This document shows positions 1-8,277 of a stretch of DNA of 16,474 bases, piece after piece. Position 1 is the stretch's first letter, and each line of letters starts with the position of its first letter. Under the pieces are notes generated by a model. The model worked only from the letters and a program-made list of their open reading frames with translations, was not told the origin of the DNA and did not search any database. The position numbers and the translations under genes were made by a program. Source of the DNA: VRUE01 sp035712345 (GTDB taxonomy: Bacteria; Actinomycetota; Thermoleophilia; Solirubrobacterales; 70-9); assembly GCA_035712345.1 (NCBI GenBank), contig DASTAY010000006.1, positions 1 to 16,474 of the forward strand, read 5' to 3'.

Positions 1-2053
<2,053 letters not shown>

Positions 2054-2057
<4 letters not shown>

Positions 2058-2902
2058 ACGCCCCGTTCGGCCGCCGGGCCTGCGAGGTGACCGACAGCCA
2101 CGCATCGGGCGGCTACCGCGTCTTCTCCCTGTCGGACCCCGAGGGGCCCGCGCCCGAGCCGGGCCAGTTCTACATGCTCGCCACGGAGTCCCATTGGGAG
2201 GGGCGCGACGGCCGGCCGTTCCTGCCGCGCGCCCTGTCCGTCGCCGATGCAACCCCCGCACCGCGGTCGAGGTTTGGGTCACATAGCGAACCAAACCTCT
2301 ACGGCGATGGGGTGCGGCTGGATTTTTTGGTCGAGGGCATCGGCCCCGGCACCGACCGTCTCTGCGAGCTCGAGGTCGGTGAGCGGGTGTGGGTAAACGG
2401 CCCGCTCGGCAACGGCTTCTCCATGCCCCGCGAGCTGTCCGAGAACGCAGCGGGCGCAATTCTCGTCGGCGGCGGCATCGGCATCGCCCCGCTGGCGCTG
2501 CTGCGCCGGCGGCTCTCGGCTCGCGGGGTGCCCTTTCGGATCTTGCTCGGCTTTCGAGACGCGGCCCACTCCGGTGGCCTGGGCGATCTGTTCCCCGGTT
2601 GCCAGATGAGCCTCGCCAGCGACGACGGCCACGTCGGTCACCACGGCTACGTCACGGATCTGCTCAACGCCATGCTCGAAGGCGACGACGCGCGGAGCGC
2701 CGCCGTCTACGCCTGCGGCCCGCCGCCGATGCTCGACGCCGTGCAAGCTCTTTGCGCTTCCCACGACGTGCCATGCGAGCTCGCCATGGAGTCCCCTATG
2801 GCCTGCGGGTTCGGCGCCTGCTACGGCTGCGCCGTGCCCAGGCCGGACGGGGAGGGCTATATCCGGCTCTGCGTCGACGGGCCGGTGGTCCGCGGTGCCT
2901 GA
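2054..2902 (+). CDS. pyrK: Dihydroorotate dehydrogenase B electron-transfer subunit (FAD, 2Fe-2S)
   Basis: Passes electrons from PyrD to NAD+ in class 1B dihydroorotate dehydrogenase. 282 residues. It has the ferredoxin-reductase fold: the flavin-binding R59-A-L-S62, a nucleotide-binding GGGIG at 139-143, YACGP at 219-223, and a C-terminal 2Fe-2S loop with C251-x4-C256-x2-C259-x13-C273. The ATG shares ATGA with the carB stop and there is no separate Shine-Dalgarno, so translation is probably coupled. Residues about 68-86 look like an insertion between the flavin motif and the next strand (VRLDFLVEGIGPGT); it coincides with a palindrome at nt 2269-2299 and is less GC-rich than its surroundings. 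pyrD follows with an 8-nt overlap, matching the usual PyrK-PyrD pairing. Confidence 0.93.
2269..2299. repeat. 31-nt near-perfect palindrome inside pyrK
   Basis: Arms GAGGTTTGG (2269-2277) and CCAAACCTC (2291-2299) are perfect 9-bp complements. The interior also pairs at 2279-2280 with 2288-2289 and at 2282 with 2286, leaving a 3-nt centre (ATA) and two mismatches. It is in frame, contains no stop, and encodes part of a stretch that looks inserted in PyrK. It could be a small palindromic mobile element or a protein-binding site; no second copy was noticed in this window. Confidence 0.7.
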
Positions 2903-3764
2903 GTTCTGCGGAATCGAGCTCGCCCACCGGGTTGTCAACGCCTCGGGGACCTTCGACGCGATCGCCGCCAGGCGCGTCTACGGCGATCGGCTGCTCGAGG
3001 ACTTCCCGTTCTCCGCCTTCGTCTCCAAGACGATCACCCTGGAGCCTCGGGTTGGCAATCCGCCACAGCGGATCTGGGAGACCCCGGCGGGGATGATCAA
3101 CTCGATCGGGCTGCCGAACAAGGGGCTTGACGGGTTCTTGCGTGAGGATCTGCCGCTGCTGGGCGAGCTGCCGGTGCCGTTGATCGTGTCGGTGATGGCC
3201 ACCGGCCACGACGACTTCAAGCGGATGGTCGCTGCGTTGGACGAGCGTGGGGAGGTCGCCGCGCTCGAGCTGAACGTCTCGTGCCCGAACGTGCACTCGG
3301 GCCTGATCGTCGGCGAGCAGCCGACCGAGACCGTCGCCCTGCTGGAGGCGCTGCGGCCGCTGACGCGCAAGCCGTTGATCGTGAAGCTGACGCCGAATGT
3401 GGCCGATCCGGCCGCCGTCGCCGTCGCCGCTGCGGAGGGTGGGGCCGATGCGGTCTCGCTGATCAACACGATCAAGGCGGGCGCGATCGATCCGGCGACC
3501 GGGAAGCCCGGGATCGGGGTTGGGCAGGGGGGGTTGTCCGGCCCGGCGGTCAGGGCGATCGCGGTGGCGCAGGTGAGGGCGGTCGCGGCGGCTGTCGAGC
3601 TGCCGATCGTCGGGATGGGAGGGATCTCCTCTGGCGCGGACGCGGCCGAGATGCTCGCCGCGGGGGCGACCCTGGTGGCGGTGGGAACGGAGAGCTTTCG
3701 CGACCCGCGGGCGGGCAACCGCGTCGCCGCGGAGCTATCCAAGCGATCTGAGCGGTCCCCCTAA
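2895..3764 (+). CDS. pyrD: Dihydroorotate dehydrogenase, class 1B catalytic subunit
   Basis: Oxidises dihydroorotate to orotate using FMN; in class 1B enzymes electrons leave through PyrK to NAD+. 289 residues from a GTG start that overlaps the pyrK end by 8 nt. It is a TIM barrel with N15-A-S-G-T near the N-terminus, SKTITLEPR, the substrate-loop motif LNVSCPNV whose C130 is the class 1 catalytic base (class 2 enzymes use Ser), KLTPNV, INT, and a C-terminal phosphate-binding region (GMGGISSG, VGTESF). The Cys and the adjacent pyrK place it in class 1B. pyrK and pyrD use more T-containing, less GC-saturated codons than carB or gmk by eye. The gene ends the pyrimidine block; the next gene has its own promoter. 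Confidence 0.95.
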   Translation: MPEFCGIELAHRVVNASGTFDAIAARRVYGDRLLEDFPFSAFVSKTITLEPRVGNPPQRIWETPAGMINSIGLPNKGLDGFLREDLPLLGELPVPLIVSVMATGHDDFKRMVAALDERGEVAALELNVSCPNVHSGLIVGEQPTETVALLEALRPLTRKPLIVKLTPNVADPAAVAVAAAEGGADAVSLINTIKAGAIDPATGKPGIGVGQGGLSGPAVRAIAVAQVRAVAAAVELPIVGMGGISSGADAAEMLAAGATLVAVGTESFRDPRAGNRVAAELSKRSERSP

Positions 3765-3819
3765 CCTCAACCTCGACTCAAGGTCTAGGTGAATTTCGCG
3801 AAAAACGGGACGGATGCCC

Positions 3820-3847
3820 TTGCACCCCCGCGAGCCGCGGCTATACT
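3820..3847 (+). promoter_or_regulatory. Promoter of mihF (-35 TTGCAC, -10 TATACT)
   Basis: TTGCAC at 3820-3825 and TATACT at 3842-3847 are separated by 16 nt. The mihF ATG begins only 10 nt after the -10 hexamer, so the transcript is predicted to be leaderless or to have a leader of a few bases. This also supports the ATG at 3858 over in-frame starts further upstream, which would lie in or before the promoter. The intergenic stretch also holds a 10-nt palindrome TTTCGCGAAA at 3794-3803. Confidence 0.7.
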
Positions 3848-3857
3848 CGCCGCCCAG

Positions 3858-4190
3858 ATGCCCGCCCCAGTCAAGACTTCCGCAGCGGCCCCGGAGAGGT
3901 CGCTGGACCAGCGAATGGACGCGCTGAAGCGGGCAAACGACATCCGCACCGCCCGCGCCAAGCTCAAGAAGGACCTCAAAGCGGGCAAGGCGAGCATCCA
4001 CGCGCTTCTGCTCGACCCGCCGGAGTACGTGATGACCGCCAAGGTCTTCGACATGCTCCTCGCCGTCCCGAAGTACGGCCGGGTCAAGACCAACCGGATC
4101 CTCAATCAGTGCCGGATCTCGCCCTCGAAGACGATCGGCGGGCTCTCCGAGCGCCAGCGCGCCGAGCTCGTCTCCCAACTCCGCAGGTAG
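3858..4190 (+). CDS. mihF: Actinobacterial integration host factor (mIHF/sIHF family)
   Basis: A small nucleoid-associated DNA-binding protein specific to actinobacteria; family members bind and compact DNA and are essential in mycobacteria. 110 residues from ATG 3858, with a short variable N-terminus and then the conserved helical core: AMINO-side helix around MDALKRANDIRTARA, the basic KLKKDLKAGK, LLDPPEY, and the DNA-contacting part with PKYGRVKTNRIL and SPSKTIGGLSERQR near the C-terminus. The start was chosen because a good promoter lies directly upstream. gmk and rpoZ follow, which is the classic actinobacterial order. In many actinobacteria pyrF precedes mihF; here pyrD does. Confidence 0.93.
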   Translation: MPAPVKTSAAAPERSLDQRMDALKRANDIRTARAKLKKDLKAGKASIHALLLDPPEYVMTAKVFDMLLAVPKYGRVKTNRILNQCRISPSKTIGGLSERQRAELVSQLRR

Positions 4191-4229
4191 CGAAGCCGAC
4201 CGGTCCGCCGGTCAGTATCTCCGGCCGCC

Positions 4230-4808
4230 ATGGCCAAAGTGTTCGTGATCACGGGCCCATCGGGGGTCGGCAAGGGGACGCTGATCGCCAAGCTGCTCGA
4301 GCGCGTGCCCGACCTCGAGCTCTCCGTCTCGGCGACCACGCGGGAGCCGCGCGCGGGCGAGGTCGACGGGCGCGACTACCACTTCCTCACCGGGGAGGAG
4401 TTCGACGCCCGGATCGCGCGCGAAGACTTCCTCGAGTTCGCCACCTACAGCGGCAACCGCTACGGCACGCTGCGCTCCGAGGTGCGCAAGCGCCTCGACG
4501 CCGGCCACTCGGTCGTGCTCGAGATCGAGGTGCAGGGCGCCCGCCAGGTGCGCGCCGCGATGCGCGAGTCGATCCAGGTCTTCATCGCCCCGCCCGACCC
4601 GGCTGTCCTCCGCCGACGGCTCGAGTCGCGCGCCTCCGATTCGGCCGAGGCGATCGATGCCCGGCTCGAAGTCGCCGAGCAGGAGCTGGCCGCCCAGGGC
4701 GAGTTCGCCTACTGCCTCGTCAACGACGATCTGGAGCGGGCTGCGGAGGAGCTGGAGCAGATCGTGCGCGGCGAGCTGGGCCTGCCGGTAGACTCCTCGG
4801 TCAGATGA
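4230..4808 (+). CDS. gmk: Guanylate kinase
   Basis: Phosphorylates GMP to GDP with ATP in the cytoplasm. 192 residues, a normal length. P-loop GPSGVGKGT at 9-17; GMP-binding region with SATTREPRAGE and the Y-H-F of GRDYHFL; later FATYSGNRYGT, LEIEVQGARQV and the lid region with RRRLESR. The start ATG is 39 nt after mihF and has no Shine-Dalgarno; a weak -10-like CAGTAT (4213-4218) ends 11 nt before it, so a leaderless transcript is possible, alternatively read-through from the mihF promoter. A 6-bp hairpin without a T-tract (4198-4213) lies in the gap. The stop overlaps the rpoZ start. Confidence 0.96.
   Translation: MAKVFVITGPSGVGKGTLIAKLLERVPDLELSVSATTREPRAGEVDGRDYHFLTGEEFDARIAREDFLEFATYSGNRYGTLRSEVRKRLDAGHSVVLEIEVQGARQVRAAMRESIQVFIAPPDPAVLRRRLESRASDSAEAIDARLEVAEQELAAQGEFAYCLVNDDLERAAEELEQIVRGELGLPVDSSVR
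4789..4794 (+). promoter_or_regulatory. Candidate -10 box for rpoZ (TAGACT)
   Basis: TAGACT sits in the last codons of gmk, ending 10 nt before the rpoZ ATG, the same distance as in the mihF promoter. No convincing -35 is seen at the right spacing. rpoZ has no Shine-Dalgarno. It is a candidate only, since coupling through the ATGA overlap would also explain expression. Confidence 0.35.
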
Positions 4809-5038
4809 TCAAACCACGCGTAGACAAGCTCCTCGAGCACGCCGACTCGCATTACGCCGCTGTCGTCGTCGCGGCAAAGCGAGCGCGTCAGATAAACAGC
4901 TACTTCCACAACCTCGGCGAGGGCGGTTTCGGCGAGTATCCGCCGCCGATGGTCGAGGTCCGCGGCGACCGCAACTACCTGTCGATGGCGTTGGAGGAGC
5001 TTGCCGAGGGCAAGCTCAAATACGAGTACCGCGCCTAG
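4805..5038 (+). CDS. rpoZ: DNA-directed RNA polymerase omega subunit
   Basis: A small subunit that helps fold and hold the beta' subunit in RNA polymerase. 77 residues from ATG 4805, which overlaps the gmk stop by 4 nt (ATGA). Family features: an N-terminal PRVDKLLEHADSHYAAVVVA, the highly conserved AAKRARQIN at about 27-35, a Gly/Pro-rich loop (GEGGFGEYPPP), and the C-terminal ALEELAEGKLKYEY. Length is at the short end of the actinobacterial range. The position between gmk and coaBC is the standard one. Confidence 0.94.
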   Translation: MIKPRVDKLLEHADSHYAAVVVAAKRARQINSYFHNLGEGGFGEYPPPMVEVRGDRNYLSMALEELAEGKLKYEYRA

Positions 5039-5064
5039 CGCACTCTTCTAACCCGGGAGGAGAC

Positions 5065-6309
5065 ATGGCCAGGATCCTGCTCGGCGTAAGCGGCGGGATA
5101 GCCGCCTATAAGTCGCTGGAGCTGGCTCGCCTCGCGACCCTCGCCGGGCACGGCGTGCGCGTGGCGATGACCGGGAACGCGCAGCGCTTCGTCGGCGCCG
5201 CGTCCTTCGAGGGGATCGTCGGCGCCCCGGTGCTCACCTCCGAGTTCGAGCGCGACCCTCTCGGCGGCGCCTTTCCCGGCGACCCTCGGCCCGAGCACGA
5301 TCCGATCGGCCACCTCGAGGTCGTCGCCAACTGCGACGCCTACCTCGTCGCCCCGGCCTCGGCCAACACGATCGCCAAGTTGGCGGCCGGGATGGCCGAC
5401 TCGATGCTGACCACCTCCTTCCTCGCCTGCGCCGCACCGCGCCTGGTGGCCCCGGCGATGAACGACCGTATGTATGCATCGCCCGCGACCCAGGCCAACC
5501 TGGAGACGTTGCGCGAGCGGGGGGTCGACGTGATCGAGCCCGGTGCGGGCCGGCTCGCCTCGCGCGGGGAGCACGGCAGGGGTCGCCTGCCCGACCCGGC
5601 CGAGCTGCTGGCCCGGGTCGAAGCGGTGCTGCCGGCGGGCGAGCGGCCGTGGGACGGCATGCGGGTCCTGGTCACCGCGGGCGGCACGCGGGAGCCGATC
5701 GACTCGGTGCGCTTCCTCGGCAACCGCTCGAGCGGCCGCATGGGACTCGCCCTGGCGGCCGCGGCCGCGCGGCGCGGCGCCGACGTGACCCTGGTCGCCG
5801 CCAACGTCGCCCTGCCCGAGCCCGCGGGCGTGCGCCGGATCGACGTCGAGACCGCGGCCGAGCTGGCCGAGGCCGCACGCCAGGAGTTTCCCTCCTCCCA
5901 CCTGCTGCTGATGGCGGCTGCGCCGGCTGACTTCCGCGCGAGCGAGCCCAGCGAGGGCAAGCTGCAACGAGAGGGCGCGCTCGACCTCCACCTGGAGCCC
6001 ACCGAGGACATCCTCGCCGCCCTCACGGCAAAGCGGACCGAGGCCCAGACCGTCGTCGGCTTCGCCGCCGAACACGGCAACGACGTCGCCCGAGCCCGCG
6101 AGAAGCTGACCCGCAAGGGCGCCGACCTGATCGTCCTGAACGACGTCTCAAACCCCGAAATCGGCTTCGAGAGCCAGGAAAACGCCGCAACCCTGGTCAG
6201 CTCCACCGACGAGACCATCCTCCCGCAAGCTCCCAAGGACGTAATAGCCGAGCAGATCCTCCAAAGAGTCGACCAGCTCCGAACCAGATCCAATCTCAAG
6301 GCCGGATAG
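5065..6309 (+). CDS. coaBC: Bifunctional phosphopantothenoylcysteine synthase/decarboxylase
   Basis: Two consecutive steps of coenzyme A synthesis: CoaB joins 4'-phosphopantothenate to cysteine (CTP), and CoaC (FMN) decarboxylates the product. 414 residues, normal for the fused enzyme. CoaC half: SGGIAAYKS at 9-17, candidate catalytic H83 (IGHLEV), PASANT at 97-102, and the P130-A-M-N133 motif of APAMNDRMY. CoaB half: VTAGGTREPIDSVRF from 203, NRSSGRMG, and K299 in the GKLQR loop. It has the best Shine-Dalgarno of this region, GGGAGGAG (5055-5062), 26 nt after rpoZ. The stop codon TAG at 6307-6309 lies exactly at the left edge of the inverted repeat, and its TA is one of the two TA dinucleotides flanking that element. 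Confidence 0.96.
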   Translation: MARILLGVSGGIAAYKSLELARLATLAGHGVRVAMTGNAQRFVGAASFEGIVGAPVLTSEFERDPLGGAFPGDPRPEHDPIGHLEVVANCDAYLVAPASANTIAKLAAGMADSMLTTSFLACAAPRLVAPAMNDRMYASPATQANLETLRERGVDVIEPGAGRLASRGEHGRGRLPDPAELLARVEAVLPAGERPWDGMRVLVTAGGTREPIDSVRFLGNRSSGRMGLALAAAAARRGADVTLVAANVALPEPAGVRRIDVETAAELAEAARQEFPSSHLLLMAAAPADFRASEPSEGKLQREGALDLHLEPTEDILAALTAKRTEAQTVVGFAAEHGNDVARAREKLTRKGADLIVLNDVSNPEIGFESQENAATLVSSTDETILPQAPKDVIAEQILQRVDQLRTRSNLKAG

Positions 6310-6461
6310 CCCGGTTTTGTGGCGTAAAGGGGTGGCGGGGGTGTCTGCCGGCGCAGCGGCGTCCGTTTTTCGCCCCGCCAACTCGCGAGTGGCGCGGGCT
6401 CCCCAGGCGAAAAACCCAGCAAGCGGGCAGACACCCCCACCGCCCCGCCACCCAACCGGGC
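6309..6461. repeat. 153-nt nested inverted repeat flanked by TA; MITE-like or structured RNA
   Basis: Fills most of the gap between coaBC and rimP. Complementary arms: GCCCGGTT (6309-6316) with AACCGGGC (6454-6461); 7 bp at 6330-6336 with 6447-6453; a perfect 13 bp, GGGGGTGTCTGCC (6337-6349) with 6426-6438; a perfect 10 bp, GTTTTTCGCC (6365-6374) with 6406-6415; and a palindromic core ACTCGCGAGT (6381-6390). The ends are flanked by TA (6307-6308) and TA (6462-6463), as expected for a TA target duplication of IS630/Tc1-mariner-type elements. No transposase is encoded. It could instead be a conserved RNA fold or terminator; it has no T-tract of its own at the 3' end. Confidence 0.65.
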
Positions 6462-6467
6462 TATACT
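6462..6467 (+). promoter_or_regulatory. Candidate -10 box for the rimP-nusA-infB cluster (TATACT)
   Basis: TATACT preceded by GGC gives the same 9-mer GGCTATACT as the mihF promoter. No good -35 hexamer is present 16-18 nt upstream, where the right arm of the inverted repeat lies. If used, transcription would start near 6474 and give a leader of about 65-70 nt containing the hairpin/T-tract at 6502-6526. Confidence 0.45.
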
Positions 6468-6501
6468 GGCTCCAAGCTTTTTGTCCCTATGCAGTTACGA
6501 G

Positions 6502-6526
6502 AAGTGGGCCTGGCCCACTTTTTTTT
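6502..6526 (+). terminator. Intrinsic terminator or attenuator hairpin upstream of rimP
   Basis: AAGTGGGCC (6502-6510) and GGCCCACTT (6512-6520) are perfect complements around a single T, so in RNA a stem of about 7 bp with a 5-nt loop. It is followed without a gap by T residues to 6526 (8 Ts counting the stem end). It lies between the candidate promoter and the rimP start 16 nt later, so it either ends coaBC transcripts or acts as an attenuator for the nusA operon. Confidence 0.7.
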
Positions 6527-6541
6527 CGTCCCGAACCAGGC

Positions 6542-6775
6542 ATGGCAGACCTCAAAGACAGCATCCAGCAGCAGCTCTCAGAGCTCGATTCCGAGCTCGA
6601 CCTGGTCGCGCTCGAGCAGCCGGGAACCGAGACGCTGCGCCTCTTCATCGACCATCCGGGGGGCGTCGACCTGGCGCTCTGCGAACGGGTCACCAGGCAC
6701 CTCAACGAGCTTCGCGCCGAGTACGCCCTGGAGGTTTCCTCGCCGGGCCCGAAATACCGTAAGGAGCAGTCGTGA
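6542..6775 (+). CDS. rimP: Ribosome maturation factor RimP, N-terminal domain only
   Basis: RimP assists 30S subunit assembly. 77 residues from ATG 6542, preceded only by a weak AGG. The sequence follows the RimP N-terminal alpha/beta domain: a leading helix, the strand LRLFIDHPGGVDLALCERVT with its D/HPGG turn, and YALEVSSPG at the end. Normal RimP proteins have about 150-170 residues and continue after this motif into an SH3-like C-terminal domain; here only PKYRKEQS follows before the stop, which overlaps the nusA GTG (GTGA). No reading frame can hold the missing domain, because nusA starts at once. Identity is based on the N-domain motifs and position before nusA. Confidence 0.85.
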   Translation: MADLKDSIQQQLSELDSELDLVALEQPGTETLRLFIDHPGGVDLALCERVTRHLNELRAEYALEVSSPGPKYRKEQS

Positions 6776-8277
6776 GCAAAGAGATCGTCGAAGCAATCAA
6801 GGGGCTCGAGCAGGAGAAGGGCATCTCGGCCGACAAGCTGATGGACGCGCTCGCCGACGCCCTGCTGTCCGCTTACAAGAAGACGCCCGGGGCGGCGAAA
6901 TACGCCCGCGTCGATCTCGACCACGAAACCGGCGACTTCCGCGTCTTCGAACTGATCCTGCCCGCTGAGCTGGAGGAGAAGCTGCTCGCCGAGGCCGCCG
7001 AGGCCCAGGAGGCCGAAGAGCGCGAGATCGACCCCGAAACCGGCGAGCTGAAAGAGCCCGAGGAGCCCGAGCTGGACCCGGAGATGATCGCTCCCTACGA
7101 GGACCAGATCGAGACCCGCGACGTGACCCCCGAGGACTTCGGCCGGATCGCCGCCCAGACCGCCAAGCAGGTGATCCTGCAGCGGATCCGCGAGGCCGAA
7201 CGGATGATGATGTTCGAGGAGTACCAGGACCGCGTCGGCGAGCTGATCACCGGGATCATCCAGCAGTCCGACAAGCGTTACACGCTGGTCCAGCTGCGCG
7301 AGCGGGTCGAGGCGCTGCTGCCCAAGTCCGAGCAGGTCTACAACGAGCGCTACGACCACGGGATGCGGGTCAAGGCCGTGATCACCGACGTCTCGGACTC
7401 GACCAAGGGCCCGGCGATCGTCGTCTCGCGCCGCAGCCCCGAGCTGATCAAGAGCCTGTTCGAGATGGAGGTGCCGGAGATCGCCGACAAGCTGGTCGAG
7501 ATCGTCGGCGTCGCCCGCGAGCCCGGCTACCGCTCGAAGATCGCGGTCGTCTCCCACACCGAGGGGGTCGACCCTGTCGGCGCCTGCGTCGGCCCGCGCG
7601 GCTCGCGCGTGCGCATGGTCGTCTCCGAGCTGCGCGGCGAGAAGATCGACATCATCCCCTACAACGAGGAGCCCGCCCGCTTCGTCGCCAAGGCGCTTTC
7701 GCCCGCGCGGGTGCGCGAGGTGATCGTCGACGACGAGGAGCGTCAGGCGACGGTCATCGTCCCCGACGACCAGCTCTCGCTGGCGATCGGCCGCGACGGT
7801 CAGAACGCCCGCCTTGCGGCGCGGTTGACGGGCTGGCGGGTCGACATCAAGTCGGAGACCGAGTTCGCCTCCGAGGAGGAGGTCGAGGAGTACGAGGGCG
7901 AGGAGCAGTCCGACGGGCACTGCCTGGCGGTCCTCTCCAATGGCCGTCGCTGCCCCAACGCCGCGATCGGCGACTCCTCCTACTGCGGCCTGCCGACCCA
8001 CCAGGCGCTGGCCCGCTTCGAGACCAACCAGATCGCGGTGCTCTCCTCGCTCGAGGAGGCCGAGGTGGCGATCCTGGCCGACTCGGGCGCCGACGAAGGG
8101 CAGGTGAGCGAGATCGTCACGAAAGCCGAGTCACAGTTTGAGGAGGCTCAGGACGCGGGCCCTGTCGACGCGGGAGAGACGTCTGAGGCTGAGCTTTCAC
8201 AGGACGACGCCTCTGAGGAGGAGCTGTCGCGGGATGGGGCGGAGGAAGCTGTTGCTGAGGAGGCGGAGCAGGCTTAG
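6772..8277 (+). CDS. nusA: Transcription termination/antitermination protein NusA with C-terminal Cys3His extension
   Basis: Binds RNA polymerase and nascent RNA, affecting pausing, termination and antitermination. 501 residues from GTG 6772 with AAGGAG (6761-6766) 5 nt upstream. Domains: the N-terminal polymerase-binding domain (about 1-140), with an acidic insertion around 75-105; EDQIETR and TAKQVILQRIREAER; an S1 domain (about 150-210); and two KH domains (about 215-365), with DPVGACVGPRGSRV and SLAIGRDGQNARLAARLTGW. Beyond KH2 comes an extension with C384-x9-C394-x10-C405-x4-H410, resembling small zinc-binding motifs, a helical piece, then a very acidic Glu/Ala/Ser tail. The C-terminal helix-hairpin-helix acidic repeats of E. 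coli NusA are not recognisable. The stop TAG shares its G with the infB GTG. Confidence 0.95.
   Translation: MSKEIVEAIKGLEQEKGISADKLMDALADALLSAYKKTPGAAKYARVDLDHETGDFRVFELILPAELEEKLLAEAAEAQEAEEREIDPETGELKEPEEPELDPEMIAPYEDQIETRDVTPEDFGRIAAQTAKQVILQRIREAERMMMFEEYQDRVGELITGIIQQSDKRYTLVQLRERVEALLPKSEQVYNERYDHGMRVKAVITDVSDSTKGPAIVVSRRSPELIKSLFEMEVPEIADKLVEIVGVAREPGYRSKIAVVSHTEGVDPVGACVGPRGSRVRMVVSELRGEKIDIIPYNEEPARFVAKALSPARVREVIVDDEERQATVIVPDDQLSLAIGRDGQNARLAARLTGWRVDIKSETEFASEEEVEEYEGEEQSDGHCLAVLSNGRRCPNAAIGDSSYCGLPTHQALARFETNQIAVLSSLEEAEVAILADSGADEGQVSEIVTKAESQFEEAQDAGPVDAGETSEAELSQDDASEEELSRDGAEEAVAEEAEQA

Noticed and set aside
3794..3803. Palindrome TTTCGCGAAA as an operator
   Set aside because: Short, single, and not matched to a regulator that I know; kept only as a note under the mihF promoter.
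3789..3857. GTG start for mihF at 3789
   Set aside because: It lies upstream of and across the -35/-10 promoter; ATG 3858 fits the family length and a leaderless start.
4198..4213. Hairpin GACCGG-TCCG-CCGGTC before gmk as a terminator
   Set aside because: No T-tract follows; in DNA this GC-rich such a 6-bp stem is expected by chance.
5035..6075. 346-codon open frame on the - strand opposite coaBC
   Set aside because: Shadow frame; CoaBC motifs are continuous on the + strand.
6317..6541. Upstream extension of rimP through the inverted repeat
   Set aside because: The extension would translate the palindromic element and the terminator; RimP similarity begins at ATG 6542.
6489..6968. 159-codon + frame starting before the terminator hairpin and overlapping rimP/nusA
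   Set aside because: Ser/Arg-rich out-of-frame reading of rimP and nusA; only its start region could be a leader peptide, and nothing supports that.
6487..8001. 504-codon open frame on the - strand opposite nusA
   Set aside because: Leu/Asp/Gly-rich shadow of nusA with no domain signal.
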